45,019 nucleotides of DNA from Bacteroidales bacterium (GTDB lineage Bacteria > Bacteroidota > Bacteroidia > Bacteroidales > GCA-2748055), in assembly GCA_020636775.1 (NCBI GenBank), contig JACJXF010000020.1, positions 1 through 45,019 on the forward strand. The letters run 5' to 3'. A program made the translations under genes and the position numbers. Positions within the stretch are counted from its first letter, which is position 1. The number at the start of each line of letters is the position of its first letter. Positions 16,140 through 25,755 of the stretch are shown one piece after another. Below the pieces are notes generated by a model. That model was given only the letters and a program-made list of their open reading frames with translations, made no database searches and was not told the origin of the DNA.

Positions 16140-17384
16140 TTATTCCTTTGATCTTATGTTATAAGCCATAAGTGAATTCCCGTGGCGCAGGTAAAGGATG
16201 CCATTTTGTATTACAGGATGTGAAAAATGCTGCATACTTCCCTTTGTAATCTGGAATGAACTTATTTCCTTCATTTTGCCCTTATCAACTGAAACCAGCT
16301 TTAGCTTGCCGGTATCGGTATAATAATAAAGCATCATATCGGCAGAAATTACCACTCCACGGCCAATTCGAAGAGAATCGGCTATAGCACCACTTTCTGC
16401 ATCAATCGACACAAGCCGGTTTTTTGCTGTACCACAGCCATATAAATAGTTGCCAATTTTTACAATTCCTCCCATATAGGAGTCGAAATCTTTGTTCCTC
16501 CATATTTCAGTAATGACTGAACCATCCTGGGATAATTTCAGTTTAACACCGCAGTTCCCATCTCCTTCTGCGTAATAGATATAACCATTATCATAAATTA
16601 TAGTGTTCCCATGCGTATCACCATTCCCGGGTTTCCTTTCCTCGGGAGGGAAGTTATCCTGTTCATGAGACCAGAGTAGTTCTCCGGTTTCGCAATCGAA
16701 GCCCATCATATGATAGGCAGAGAAAGTAACAAAAATTGAGCGATCCGGCAGGTTTATCAAAGCGGGTTGATTGTAACCTGACCTCTCTCCAAAACCTTTA
16801 TTGGACCATATAGGGGCCCCTGTTAACACATTCAGCGCAACCACATTTTTTTCAGGTCCGCCAGCAGTCCAGAATACCATGTCCTCAAAAACAACAGGCG
16901 CTTCAGAATGTCCGAATAGAGGATAAATTCCCCCGAAATCCTTTTCAAAATATCTTGACCATATTTTTCTCCCCTTTTCCTTCTCAACACAAAATAGATC
17001 GCCCATGCCTGTTCCAACATACAAAAGACCTCTGTATAAGGTAGGTGCCGATCTGGATCCGGGATAACTTTCGGTCCATTCCCTTCCCAGTATTGTTTTC
17101 CATTTAAGGCTCCCGTCAGTATTATAGGCCTGCAATACAGCCATGCTATCGATCTCCCCGGTAATATAAATCGCATCGTCGGTCACGATTGGTGATCCAA
17201 AACCATTTCCGATACTATCGATGGTAAAGACTTCTGAAGGCCCTCCTTCCGGCCATTCTTTCAGTAAATTCGATTCAGGATAGATACCTGTCCGCCCGGG
17301 ACCGCGCCATTCATATAATTCCTGTTTACCGGTGGAACAGCTAAAACTAAGAGCAAGAATAAAAATGATAATAGGACTTTTCAT
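16140..17384 (-). CDS. PQQ-type beta-propeller lipoprotein
   Basis: 414 residues from the ATG at 17384, which gives the lipoprotein signal MKSPIIIFILALSFSC; an ATG four codons upstream (17396) is also possible. The mature protein starts YEWRGPGRTGIYPESNLLKEWPEGGP, the usual entry to outer-membrane-type PQQ-like propellers (pyrrolo-quinoline quinone repeat, BamB-like fold), and has repeated blades such as LQAYNTDGSLKWKTIL, LFCVEKEKGRKIWSRYF, VVALNVLTGAPIWS, GFDCETGELLWSHE and LVSIDAESGAIADSL. No PQQ-dehydrogenase catalytic residues were recognised, so a binding or scaffold role is more likely than an enzyme. Convergent with the NTF2-like gene. Confidence 0.82.
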   Translation of the reverse strand: MKSPIIIFILALSFSCSTGKQELYEWRGPGRTGIYPESNLLKEWPEGGPSEVFTIDSIGNGFGSPIVTDDAIYITGEIDSMAVLQAYNTDGSLKWKTILGREWTESYPGSRSAPTLYRGLLYVGTGMGDLFCVEKEKGRKIWSRYFEKDFGGIYPLFGHSEAPVVFEDMVFWTAGGPEKNVVALNVLTGAPIWSNKGFGERSGYNQPALINLPDRSIFVTFSAYHMMGFDCETGELLWSHEQDNFPPEERKPGNGDTHGNTIIYDNGYIYYAEGDGNCGVKLKLSQDGSVITEIWRNKDFDSYMGGIVKIGNYLYGCGTAKNRLVSIDAESGAIADSLRIGRGVVISADMMLYYYTDTGKLKLVSVDKGKMKEISSFQITKGSMQHFSHPVIQNGILYLRHGNSLMAYNIRSKE

Positions 17385-17577
17385 GCTAAATGTCATAAAT
17401 TAAACTATAGTTAAAGATATATCTAAGGATGGAAAATTCAAAGGAAAAAAATAATCCGCAAACATGGTATATCTGGCTGATAAAATCTTTCCCGGAAAAG
17501 CGGGACTATTATAAAACATCCTGTAATCTTGCGCATTTGATCGCGTTTTTGCTGACTTTTGTATAAAATATACTGAA

Positions 17578-19350
17578 ATGGGAAAAACTTTTGCTGAAAA
17601 GATTCTGGGTGCTAACGCAGGAACCATAGTTTTTAAAAAGCCCGATATTATCCTTACACATGATAACTCAGCCAGCATATACAAAACATTTCAGAAAATG
17701 AAGGGTGAATCAGTGTTGTATCCGGATCAATTACTTATTGTACTGGACCACAATGCACCTCCCACTAATGCTAAACTTGCCAACGATTACAAATCGATCA
17801 GGGAATTTGCTGACAAGCAGGGCATCAAAAAATTCTATGATGCCGGTCGGGGAATTTGTCACCAGATAATGTCGTATCATGCCAAACCCGGGATGATAAT
17901 TGTTGGCAGTGACAGCCATACCTGCACGGCGGGAGCTTTTAATGCTCTTGCTGCGGGAATCGACCGGACAGAGTCGGCAGGTATATGGAAACGGGGAGAA
18001 ACATGGTTCCGGGTACCCGAATCGATAAAAATAAACTTTACAGGTACTCTTCCCCAGGGTGTTTATTCAAAGGATCTCTCACTCTGGATTATTGGTTTGC
18101 TGGGAAGTGAAGGAGCAAATTACATGTCTATTGAATTTCACGGACCCGGAGTAGCCTCATTGAGTATATCCGACAGGATGACCCTGGCTAATCTGGCTTC
18201 CGAAATGGGTGCAAAGAATGCGGTTTTTCCTGCAGACGAAGTTCTGGCGGAATTCTATGGACTGAAAAAAATTGATGGAATATGGGCCGATGATAACGCT
18301 GATTATAAAATGGAATTCAGTATCAATCTGGAAGATATATATCCGCTTGTGGCGGCACCACATAATGTTGAAAATGTTCGTTCGGTAAAAGAAGTGGAAG
18401 GAACTGAGGTCCATCAGGGACTGATCGGTACCTGCACCAATGGAAGAATAGAAGATCTTAGAATCGCTGCGGAAATTCTGAAATACAAAACCATTAAACG
18501 GGGCTTTCAGCTCAATGTAATACCTGCATCAAGTGAGATTTACGTGCAGGCTATGAAGGAAGGTCTGCTGGAAATTTTTATTAATGCCGGATGCAATGTG
18601 CTTAGTTCATCCTGTGGTCCCTGCCTGGGAACAGGGCAGGGAATTCCGGCCGACGGACAAACAGTTATCTCTACGGCCAACAGGAATTTCCTCGGACGGA
18701 TGGGAAATGAAAAATCCTCTATTTATCTGGCATCCCCGGCCACAGTTGCCTGGTCGGCGATTATGGGTAAAATTACCGATCCCAGACTCGAGGGCCGAAA
18801 TGAGATATATCCATATAAAAGAGAAGCAGCAACGAATCTGACCATCCCGGCAGGCGAAAATCGAAGGATGGGAAATGTCTGGAATTACAAGGATGCGGAC
18901 AACCTTAACACAGATCAAATGTTTGCTGGAAACCTTACTTATAATGTATTAAGTTCAGACCCGCCTGCGATATTGCCCCACCTTTTCCAGGGCTTTGATC
19001 CGAATTTCAGTAAAAATGTTCAGGCAGGTGATTTTATTATTTCAGGTGATAATTTTGGTTGCGGGAGTTCGAGAGAACATCCTGCCGTTGGGCTTGCATA
19101 TGCAGGAATTAAAGCTGTTCTGGTCAAATCGGTGAACCGGATATTCTTCAGATCGGCCATAAATCAGGGGCTTGCATTGATAGTACATCCACAAGCAGTG
19201 GATGCATATAAACCAGGGGATGTTCTGGAAATTGATTTCATAGCCGGGAAAATTAAGCTAGGCGGAGCAAATTATACTTTCGAACCATTACCGGAAAAAT
19301 TAATGGAAATTATATCCAAAAAAGGTCTGGTTAATTGGATTGCGGAATAA
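17578..19350 (+). CDS. Aconitase/IPMI-superfamily hydro-lyase, LeuC-LeuD fusion
   Basis: 590 residues. Residues 1 to about 420 are an archaeal-type LeuC/HacA large subunit: LDHNAPPTN, FYDAGRGICHQIM, VGSDSHTCTAGAFNALAAG, WFRVPESIKI, GTCTNGRIEDLRIAAEIL. The three 4Fe-4S ligands are Cys286, Cys346 and Cys349 (SSCGPCLGTGQG). Residues about 435-590 are the LeuD-like swivel domain (NTDQMFAGNLTYNV, GDNFGCGSSREHPAVGLAYAGIKAVLV, RSAINQGLALIV). The family isomerises hydroxy-acids by dehydration/rehydration (isopropylmalate, homoaconitate, aconitate, dimethylmalate). The swivel-domain loop that reads YLRT in isopropylmalate isomerases reads NLTYNVL here, so the substrate is open. No leuA/leuB or other pathway gene is adjacent. 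A second fusion of this kind lies at 21479. Confidence 0.85.
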   Translation: MGKTFAEKILGANAGTIVFKKPDIILTHDNSASIYKTFQKMKGESVLYPDQLLIVLDHNAPPTNAKLANDYKSIREFADKQGIKKFYDAGRGICHQIMSYHAKPGMIIVGSDSHTCTAGAFNALAAGIDRTESAGIWKRGETWFRVPESIKINFTGTLPQGVYSKDLSLWIIGLLGSEGANYMSIEFHGPGVASLSISDRMTLANLASEMGAKNAVFPADEVLAEFYGLKKIDGIWADDNADYKMEFSINLEDIYPLVAAPHNVENVRSVKEVEGTEVHQGLIGTCTNGRIEDLRIAAEILKYKTIKRGFQLNVIPASSEIYVQAMKEGLLEIFINAGCNVLSSSCGPCLGTGQGIPADGQTVISTANRNFLGRMGNEKSSIYLASPATVAWSAIMGKITDPRLEGRNEIYPYKREAATNLTIPAGENRRMGNVWNYKDADNLNTDQMFAGNLTYNVLSSDPPAILPHLFQGFDPNFSKNVQAGDFIISGDNFGCGSSREHPAVGLAYAGIKAVLVKSVNRIFFRSAINQGLALIVHPQAVDAYKPGDVLEIDFIAGKIKLGGANYTFEPLPEKLMEIISKKGLVNWIAE

Positions 19351-19477
19351 ACCTGAAAGAGTTTTAACATTTTTTAATGTTTTTATTTTAACTTAAGATG
19401 CATTTCTGCGTTTTCTTAATAATCAGAATTAAAACATGCTGATTTTCAGTATATAATTAATCTAAATCCAACTCATC

Positions 19478-20365
19478 ATGATTAAAATTAAAAGAATCCT
19501 CATTCCTGTAGATTTCACCAAAATATCAGATGAGGTAAATAAAGATGGTATAATGCTGGCCAAGGCCTTAAAAGCTGAGGTTTATCTTATACATGTAGTT
19601 GATATAAACAGGGATAGCTTTTCAATTATTCCTGAAGCCCAGGTTGTTTTGCCTCCCGTTCTGGAAATTGAAAAAGCTATTGAAAAAAGAATGGAAGAGC
19701 TGCGTAGCTCCATATTTTCTCAATATGGCATTAAATCTGAAATTATAGTTACTTCCGGGCAGGTATATTCTGAGATACTTAATTACTCCAAAGAGAAAGA
19801 TATCGACATGATAATAATGGGTACGCATGGAGCCTCCGGACTAAAAGAATTCTTTATTGGTACTAATGCTCAAAGAGTTGCGACTCTTTCCGAAATTCCT
19901 GTTTTGACTCTGCAGAAAAAGATGAAAAAAGAAGGATTTCAAAACATCCTTATCCCTATCGATAATTCGATTCACAGCCGGGAAAAAGTAAATCTTGCAG
20001 TAATATTTGGAAAGCTTTTTAATGCACATGTGCATATTATAGGTTTGCCAGCATCGGACGAAGAAAGTGAAGTGGCAAAGTTTAAGGTTAAGGTCCGGTC
20101 TGTTGAGAAAATTTTAGAGTTTGATAAATTAGAGTACACCTCTACGATAATTCATGGAGATAATCTTGCTGAAACCTCTCTGGAATATGCAGAAAAGAAA
20201 AAGTGCGACCTGATTGTTATAAATACCGGCCATGAATCAAGGTTAACAGGAATTTTCCTGGGTGCATTTGCGCAGCAGATTGTTAATCATTCAAAAATCC
20301 CTGTACTGAGCCTGAAACATAAACATGGGTATTTTGAAATAGATACCCCGGGATTCGGTATTTAA
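19478..20365 (+). CDS. Tandem universal stress protein (two UspA domains)
   Basis: 295 residues made of two UspA folds (about 1-147 and 153-280). The first begins IKRILIPVDFTKISDEV and has the nucleotide-binding G-2x-G-9x-G-T pattern in MGTHGASGLKEFFIGTNAQRV. The second begins QNILIPIDNSIHSREKV and has a weaker version (NTGHESRLTGIFLGAFAQQIV, the G-2x-G replaced). Cytoplasmic; such proteins bind ATP/AMP and accumulate in stress or stationary phase. It is flanked by LeuCD-type fusion 1 (127 bases upstream) and converges with asnA (15-base gap). Confidence 0.9.
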   Translation: MIKIKRILIPVDFTKISDEVNKDGIMLAKALKAEVYLIHVVDINRDSFSIIPEAQVVLPPVLEIEKAIEKRMEELRSSIFSQYGIKSEIIVTSGQVYSEILNYSKEKDIDMIIMGTHGASGLKEFFIGTNAQRVATLSEIPVLTLQKKMKKEGFQNILIPIDNSIHSREKVNLAVIFGKLFNAHVHIIGLPASDEESEVAKFKVKVRSVEKILEFDKLEYTSTIIHGDNLAETSLEYAEKKKCDLIVINTGHESRLTGIFLGAFAQQIVNHSKIPVLSLKHKHGYFEIDTPGFGI

Positions 20366-20380
20366 GAGGGATTGGATCTC

Positions 20381-21415
20381 CTAAATCAGTATTATTCCAC
20401 TTTTCTTGCAATGGGCAACCATTTCACCCGGCCATACTGAGCTCTGTATTTCGCCTACATGGGCTTTTCGCAGGAAAAACATGCAAAGTCTGGACTGACC
20501 AATTCCACCTCCAATTGATTCAGGCAGTTCATCGTTCAAAAGACGGCGATGGAACTGGAGATTTTTTCTTTCTTCAAGTCCTGTTATTTTCAGCTGGTGT
20601 TCAAGGGCAGCCTTATCAACTCTAATACCCATTGAAGAAACTTCGAATGCCATCTTAAGGATTGGATTCCAAAGGATTATATCTCCGTTCAGACCTTTAT
20701 ATCCTTTTACGGTTGGAGTAGTCCAGTCGTCATAATCCGGAGCCCTGCCATCGTGAGCCTTGCCGTCAGCAAGAACTCCGCCAATACCAATTATAAAAAC
20801 GGCACCATATTTCTCTGCTACCTTATCTTCCCGCTGGCGGGGTGTAAGATCAGGGTACATTTCGAGTAATTCCTCAGCGTGAAAGAAAGTAATGTTTTCA
20901 GGCAAAATAGGCTCTATCTCAGGATACTGCTCATAGATAACAAACTCTGTCCTTACCATACTCTGATACACTCTGTTCACAATGTCCTTCAGAAATTCAA
21001 GTTTGCGATCATCTTTACTGATTACCCTTTCCCAGTCCCACTGGTCAACATAAACCGAATGCAGGTTATCGAGCTCCTCATCGGGTCTGAGTGCGTTCAT
21101 ATCGGTATAAATTCCATAGTTCATGCGGATATCATAGTCGCACAGCATCATCCTTTTCCACTTAGCCAATGATTGCACTATCTCAGCAGTGGCATTTCCC
21201 AGATCGCGGATCGGGAAGGATACCGGTCGTTCAATACCATTCAGATCATCGTTAATTCCGGTACCTTTCATAACAAACAAAGGGGCGGTTACTCTGCGCA
21301 GCTTAAGTTCGGAAGAAAGAGAGGATTCAAAAAAGTCTTTTACTTCTTTAATAGCACGCTCAGTCTGCTTCAGGTCCAGTATTGAATTGTATCCTTCAGG
21401 AATAATAAGTTTCAT
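20381..21415 (-). CDS. asnA: Aspartate--ammonia ligase (asparagine synthetase A)
   Basis: 344 residues against about 330 in E. coli. It makes asparagine from aspartate, ammonia and ATP in the cytoplasm. The class II synthetase-like fold is recognisable from RRVTAPLFVMKGTGINDDLNGIERPVSF, LGNATAEIVQSLAKWKRMML, YGIYTDMNALRPDEELDNLHSVYVDQWDWE, DYDDWTTPT, GDIILWNPILKMAFEVSSMGIRVD and the C-terminal ESIGGGIGQSRLCMFFLRKAHVGEIQSSVWP, which holds the glycine-rich and Arg residues that bind ATP. Intact along its whole length. It lies 63 bases downstream of the stop of LeuCD-type fusion 2, on the same strand, and could share its transcript only by readthrough in the opposite order; both are read leftwards, so fusion 2 is upstream. 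Confidence 0.97.
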   Translation of the reverse strand: MKLIIPEGYNSILDLKQTERAIKEVKDFFESSLSSELKLRRVTAPLFVMKGTGINDDLNGIERPVSFPIRDLGNATAEIVQSLAKWKRMMLCDYDIRMNYGIYTDMNALRPDEELDNLHSVYVDQWDWERVISKDDRKLEFLKDIVNRVYQSMVRTEFVIYEQYPEIEPILPENITFFHAEELLEMYPDLTPRQREDKVAEKYGAVFIIGIGGVLADGKAHDGRAPDYDDWTTPTVKGYKGLNGDIILWNPILKMAFEVSSMGIRVDKAALEHQLKITGLEERKNLQFHRRLLNDELPESIGGGIGQSRLCMFFLRKAHVGEIQSSVWPGEMVAHCKKSGIILI

Positions 21416-21478
21416 AGTTTCACCAGTTATTGAAAATAAATATGTTTTGATTGTCCTTTTCAGATTATAAAAAGGGGA

Positions 21479-23290
21479 TTAAAATAATCCGTCATTATGA
21501 TAAATCTCCATTTGCACATCAGAAAATTTTTGAGATGCTACGGAAATATTTTTAGTAATATTTTTTATTTGCCCCTGCAAAAAATCGACTTCAACCTCAT
21601 CCCCGTTATCAAGATTCAATTTGCTGATGTTTTCGCAAACAACAATGGGAAAAGCAGCATTAATAGCGTTACGTTCATAAATTGATCCAAATGACTCCGC
21701 AACAAGGCTCTGAATTCCAAGAGATGCAAAGCAGTCAACCGCCTGCTGGCGTGAGCTTCCCGAACCAAAATTCTTACCTGTGAAGACAATATCTCCTGGT
21801 TTGGCTTTTTTGGAGAAATCTTCATATCCCGGCAGATTATCAAAGGTATATTGGCCCATCTCTTCCATCCGGGTAATGGTAAGGTAGCGATTATGAAAAA
21901 TCATATCTGTATCAATATTCTCAAGGGGAATATACCATGCCTTTCCTTTAACTTTATTCGTCTTTTTCTTTATCGTCTTTAATTCCTTATTTTTTTGGTT
22001 TTCTTTTTCAGGACTCGGTGTTCTACTAAAAATCATTGGCTTTTCCGGTATTCTGTCGGGGGTAGTAATATAACCGGCCACAGCAGAAGCCGCAGCAATC
22101 GCAGGTGAAGCAAGATACACCTCCCCTTTACCTTGTTTTCCGTGAAAATTCCGATTTCCGGTACTTACAGTAATCTCACCCTGACCATTTTGCCCGACTT
22201 GTCCTGCAGCACATCCGGCACAACCTGCATTGGAGACCATGGCTCCCGAGTCTTTAAAAATTTCAAGAAGACCTTCATCCAGACATCGGCGCCAGACGAG
22301 GTCGGTGGAGGGCACAATCTTAAGTACAACTCCCGGGGCGACTTTCCTCCCTTTTAACACTTTTGCAGCAGCACGCATATCCTCTATCCTACCGTTGGTA
22401 CAACTTCCAATAAAAGCCGAATCAATTTTAATCTGAGCCATACTGGCAGCCTCAATGGCATCATGAGGCTTTCCCGGTCTGGAAACCATTGGTTTAAAAG
22501 TAGTTACATCAATTTCAAAACTCTTACTATACAGTGCATTGTCATCAGCGAATATAGGATTGATTTTTCTGCCAGTCCTGGCTTCGCAATATACCTGAAC
22601 TTCCCTGTTTGGTGGGAAAATAATAATTATTGCGCCCATTTCAGTTGCCATCGATGAGATGGTAATTCTGTCATCCAGACTCAATGAATCAATATCGTCT
22701 CCGTATATCTCCATGCTATATCCCAGCATCGAGTTTGCTCCAAACTGAGATAAAAGATTTAACACAATATCCTTGGCTGAAAGCTGTTCATTAAAACTTC
22801 CACTGAGTAATAACTTAACACTTTCCGGAACCTTGAACCAAATTTTACCTTTAGCCCAGGCTGCAGCAATATCCTTATCTCCCATACCCTGTCCGAAAGA
22901 ACCAACCGCACCCAGAATATTTGCATGTGAATCGGTAGATACGGCAGTGGATCCGGGATAAGCCAATCCTTCTTCAATCAGGATGTGGGTACCTATCCCC
23001 CTGTCAATATCGTAAACCTTAATACCATGTGTTCTTGAAAATAATCTGCAAATCTGCTGATTTACGGCATATTTCTGGTCTGAACCGGTAGGATTACAGT
23101 CGAAAGTGAAAAATGTTTTAGAAGGATCAGCTATTTCGAGTCCGTTATCAACAAGATTCTGGACTACATTAGCACCGCCGAAGTCTCTGGCAACCCTGGC
23201 ATCAATCTCTACATCAATAATTTCCCCGGGGCTTACACTTTTTTTTCCTGAATGTGCAGCCAGGATTTTCTCAACAATGGTCATTCCCAT
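21479..23290 (-). CDS. Aconitase/IPMI-superfamily hydro-lyase, second LeuC-LeuD fusion
   Basis: 603 residues (or 601 from the ATG at 23284). Large-subunit region: IDVEIDARVARDFGGANVV, VYDIDRGIGTHILIEEG, STDSHANILGAVGSFGQGMGDKD, WFKVPESVKL, GSCTNGRIEDMRAAAKVL. Fe-S ligands are Cys297, Cys357 and Cys360 (AGCAGCAAG), with the same 60/63 spacing as the first fusion. A Lys-rich linker (about 420-445) leads to the LeuD domain (NIDTDMIFHNRYLTITRMEE, GKNFGSGSSRQQAVDCF, ERNAINAAFPIV). The specificity loop reads RYLTIT, close to but not the YLRT of isopropylmalate isomerases. The sequence has diverged strongly from the other fusion, so different substrates are likely. A -7 box lies at 23334. Confidence 0.85.
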   Translation of the reverse strand: MGMTIVEKILAAHSGKKSVSPGEIIDVEIDARVARDFGGANVVQNLVDNGLEIADPSKTFFTFDCNPTGSDQKYAVNQQICRLFSRTHGIKVYDIDRGIGTHILIEEGLAYPGSTAVSTDSHANILGAVGSFGQGMGDKDIAAAWAKGKIWFKVPESVKLLLSGSFNEQLSAKDIVLNLLSQFGANSMLGYSMEIYGDDIDSLSLDDRITISSMATEMGAIIIIFPPNREVQVYCEARTGRKINPIFADDNALYSKSFEIDVTTFKPMVSRPGKPHDAIEAASMAQIKIDSAFIGSCTNGRIEDMRAAAKVLKGRKVAPGVVLKIVPSTDLVWRRCLDEGLLEIFKDSGAMVSNAGCAGCAAGQVGQNGQGEITVSTGNRNFHGKQGKGEVYLASPAIAAASAVAGYITTPDRIPEKPMIFSRTPSPEKENQKNKELKTIKKKTNKVKGKAWYIPLENIDTDMIFHNRYLTITRMEEMGQYTFDNLPGYEDFSKKAKPGDIVFTGKNFGSGSSRQQAVDCFASLGIQSLVAESFGSIYERNAINAAFPIVVCENISKLNLDNGDEVEVDFLQGQIKNITKNISVASQKFSDVQMEIYHNDGLF

Positions 23291-23333
23291 AAACCGATAT
23301 GAATATTTGAAAGTATTTTTTCGAATTTGGTTT

Positions 23334-23341
23334 CAAATATA
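23334..23341 (-). promoter_or_regulatory. -7 box upstream of LeuCD-type fusion 2
   Basis: On the minus strand TATATTTG matches TAnnTTTG, 43 bases before the ATG. No convincing -33 box was seen. Confidence 0.45.
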
Positions 23342-23452
23342 AAGTAATTGATTTTGTTTTTTTATGCTTTAAAAAATATATCAGGCTTTTGGTTATATTA
23401 ACTTAAATTCTATGACATAAATCAGACATTAACCATAGGATTTAAAAACGTA

Positions 23453-25705
23453 TTATTGCACCATTAATTTTTCTTTGTAAACTCCGTTCTCTGTTAGCAG
23501 ACTCACTATATAAATACCAGGTGAAAGATATACCGGATTGTTTTCAATGCTGAGAGATTCCTCTCCTGTAATGGCAGGTAAAAAGCAAAGACGGTGTCCG
23601 GAAAGTGAATAAATTTCAAAACCCCTGATATTCTTTCTGTCAATTCCTGAATAATTAAGAGTAAAATTTCTGCCATCACAGGGGTTTGGAAAAATTTCTA
23701 ATGTTTCCAATTGCGGACTTACAACATTTACAGGCAGGAATGAAAAACGAAGCCAGTTAATATTAATACTCTTTCCTGTAATTTCCAGACGCAAGGTCTG
23801 ATTTCCTTCAGGCAGACTGACAATTTTTGAGAGAGTTGTCCAGTTTTGCCAGCCTCCTGTCCCTGGATTTAGAGCCAAGGAAGTTAGAATATTTGTGCCG
23901 CTTTTAAGATTAAATGCACCGGTTGCATACAAACTGGCTAAACGCGCCTCAACCACGTATTGACCGGAGACAGGCACATTTATTGTATAATCGAGCCAGT
24001 CGCCGGGATCACAGTAGCCAACATTCTGTCCGCCCCCTTCATCAGTTGTCGTTTCCATTTGAATACCCAGCATTTCATCAAAATCTTCTGCCTGAATGGT
24101 GGCAGGAATAGGTAAATAATTATATACTTTTTCCACAATTACCCTTACTCCTTCTGAGAAGCCTACTCCCCCTTTGTCATCATATGCTCTGGCCGCAACA
24201 ATAAAATCACCTGCCAAAGGAGGTGTCCAGGTAAAATTGTAAGGCTCAGTGAGTGCAGTTCCAATTGCGGCTCCGTTTGCCGTAAATTCTACTTTTACAA
24301 TGGAACCATTGTCATTTGCCGTCGCAGAAAGATCAATTGTAGTTTTCAAGGCCATGGTAAGCGAATCGGATGGCTGGCTCAGGGATACAATCGGCACTGG
24401 ATCGTCTGAGAACATCTCAATCAGAGGCTCGCCCCTGAGATCTGCATCTGCCGATGTATAGGTGTAGCGTTTTGTCATAATCCCGCTTGTATCAAAAACA
24501 AGCATCTGAGTAGAATATTTGCTGATATTCCCGCTGATCTCAATATTTTTGCCGGCGTTAACTTTAATCTGCAAATCAGATGGCTTAACAACAGCCGACA
24601 TATCAAGCCTAAGGCTGTAGTTATAATTGTTCACCAAATCCTTATTTAAAATCATAAGCGCTATACCACTGGAATCAGCCATGGGGATAACAACTACATT
24701 AGCTTTATTATCACTGGTGGTCAGGTAATTCATTTTCATATTCTGACCAAGCAAAAGGCTATGGTAAAAACTAGCTCTGCCTTTTAAATCCTTGTCAAAT
24801 AAACTCAGATCCGTGCCGGCTCTCTCAACCTGTCCCTCCAGCATACTCCAGGCATTCATTGAAAACGCCCCCTTCCTCATCCCCAAACCAAAAACTTCTG
24901 CAAACAGCTGACCTGCATGAAACGACCACACATCCTGATCCGGAGTTGTGTTTTTTGAATTATCATAAGTAGAATTAAATTCGGTCAGGCCCCAGGATAA
25001 TTTTTTTCCTTCCGGACGATTTGCGTTTACTATATTAAATTTCGAAAGGAGATTGTTTACATCCGATTCCAGACCGTTGATATCGGTAAACATATATTTA
25101 TGAAATGTAACAACATCAATATAATAATGGCCTAAAGAGTCTTTGCCTGTAATATCCTGATTTCCTCCAATTAATGGAGTCATGTAGGCAGTGTTTTGGT
25201 ACCAGGAGGTTTCCGGCCCCATTGTAATGATTGAAGAATCGACCGATTTTAAAGCTGAGCCTATTCTCTTAATATATTGTGACACCGTTGCTACGGCATC
25301 GTAATTATTGGAATGATCCGGTTCATTACCTATGCTCCATAGTTTAATATTCTTAGCCTGAGTAATATTGATATATGTAATAAAATCGATTGCCTGTTGA
25401 GTTGTGAGGCTTCGGGGTACCTGCAAAATCGGCTCTGCACCTGATTTTCTGACTCCATCTATAAGTGTAATGTATTTTGCATAATTAGTCCCATAGCCTT
25501 CAGCAGCATTTCCTCCAATGCGAATACTCTGAAATTTTGCCATTTTCATATCATCCCACAAATTATTGAGGGCCGAGGGATCCATCCATGCATTGTTTCC
25601 GATAAGATAAGGGCTGATAACCTGGGCGAAAGATCTCGGAATACATATATTTATAAGGCAGGCAACAGACAAGAGAATACTAAAGCCTTTCAAATGATTC
25701 TTCAT
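23453..25705 (-). CDS. Secreted clan GH-A-type glycoside hydrolase with CBM6 and T9SS tail
   Basis: 750 residues. Signal peptide about 1-27. Residues 30 to about 410 look like a TIM-barrel glycosidase: Glu128 in LWSIGNEPDH fits the strand-4 acid/base (NE motif) and Glu242 in WGLTEFNS the strand-7 nucleophile. The barrel is most like GH39/GH86-type enzymes, but I cannot fix the family. About 440-525 is a bacterial Ig domain (VEFTANGAAIGTALTEPYNF), about 535-655 a CBM6 (ATIQAEDFDEMLGI, GYCDPGDWLDYTINV, GNQTLRLEITG...NINWLRF), and the last 75 residues a T9SS sorting domain (LEIFPNPCDGRNFTLNY, LSPGIYIVSLL). CBM6 modules bind beta-glucans, xylan or agar ends. It lies 50 bases downstream of the GH2 gene in the same operon. 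Confidence 0.75.
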   Translation of the reverse strand: MKNHLKGFSILLSVACLINICIPRSFAQVISPYLIGNNAWMDPSALNNLWDDMKMAKFQSIRIGGNAAEGYGTNYAKYITLIDGVRKSGAEPILQVPRSLTTQQAIDFITYINITQAKNIKLWSIGNEPDHSNNYDAVATVSQYIKRIGSALKSVDSSIITMGPETSWYQNTAYMTPLIGGNQDITGKDSLGHYYIDVVTFHKYMFTDINGLESDVNNLLSKFNIVNANRPEGKKLSWGLTEFNSTYDNSKNTTPDQDVWSFHAGQLFAEVFGLGMRKGAFSMNAWSMLEGQVERAGTDLSLFDKDLKGRASFYHSLLLGQNMKMNYLTTSDNKANVVVIPMADSSGIALMILNKDLVNNYNYSLRLDMSAVVKPSDLQIKVNAGKNIEISGNISKYSTQMLVFDTSGIMTKRYTYTSADADLRGEPLIEMFSDDPVPIVSLSQPSDSLTMALKTTIDLSATANDNGSIVKVEFTANGAAIGTALTEPYNFTWTPPLAGDFIVAARAYDDKGGVGFSEGVRVIVEKVYNYLPIPATIQAEDFDEMLGIQMETTTDEGGGQNVGYCDPGDWLDYTINVPVSGQYVVEARLASLYATGAFNLKSGTNILTSLALNPGTGGWQNWTTLSKIVSLPEGNQTLRLEITGKSININWLRFSFLPVNVVSPQLETLEIFPNPCDGRNFTLNYSGIDRKNIRGFEIYSLSGHRLCFLPAITGEESLSIENNPVYLSPGIYIVSLLTENGVYKEKLMVQ

Positions 25706-25755
25706 GCTTAAGATTTGTTTTTATTTGATTTACCGATGCTGATATTCCTATTGAG

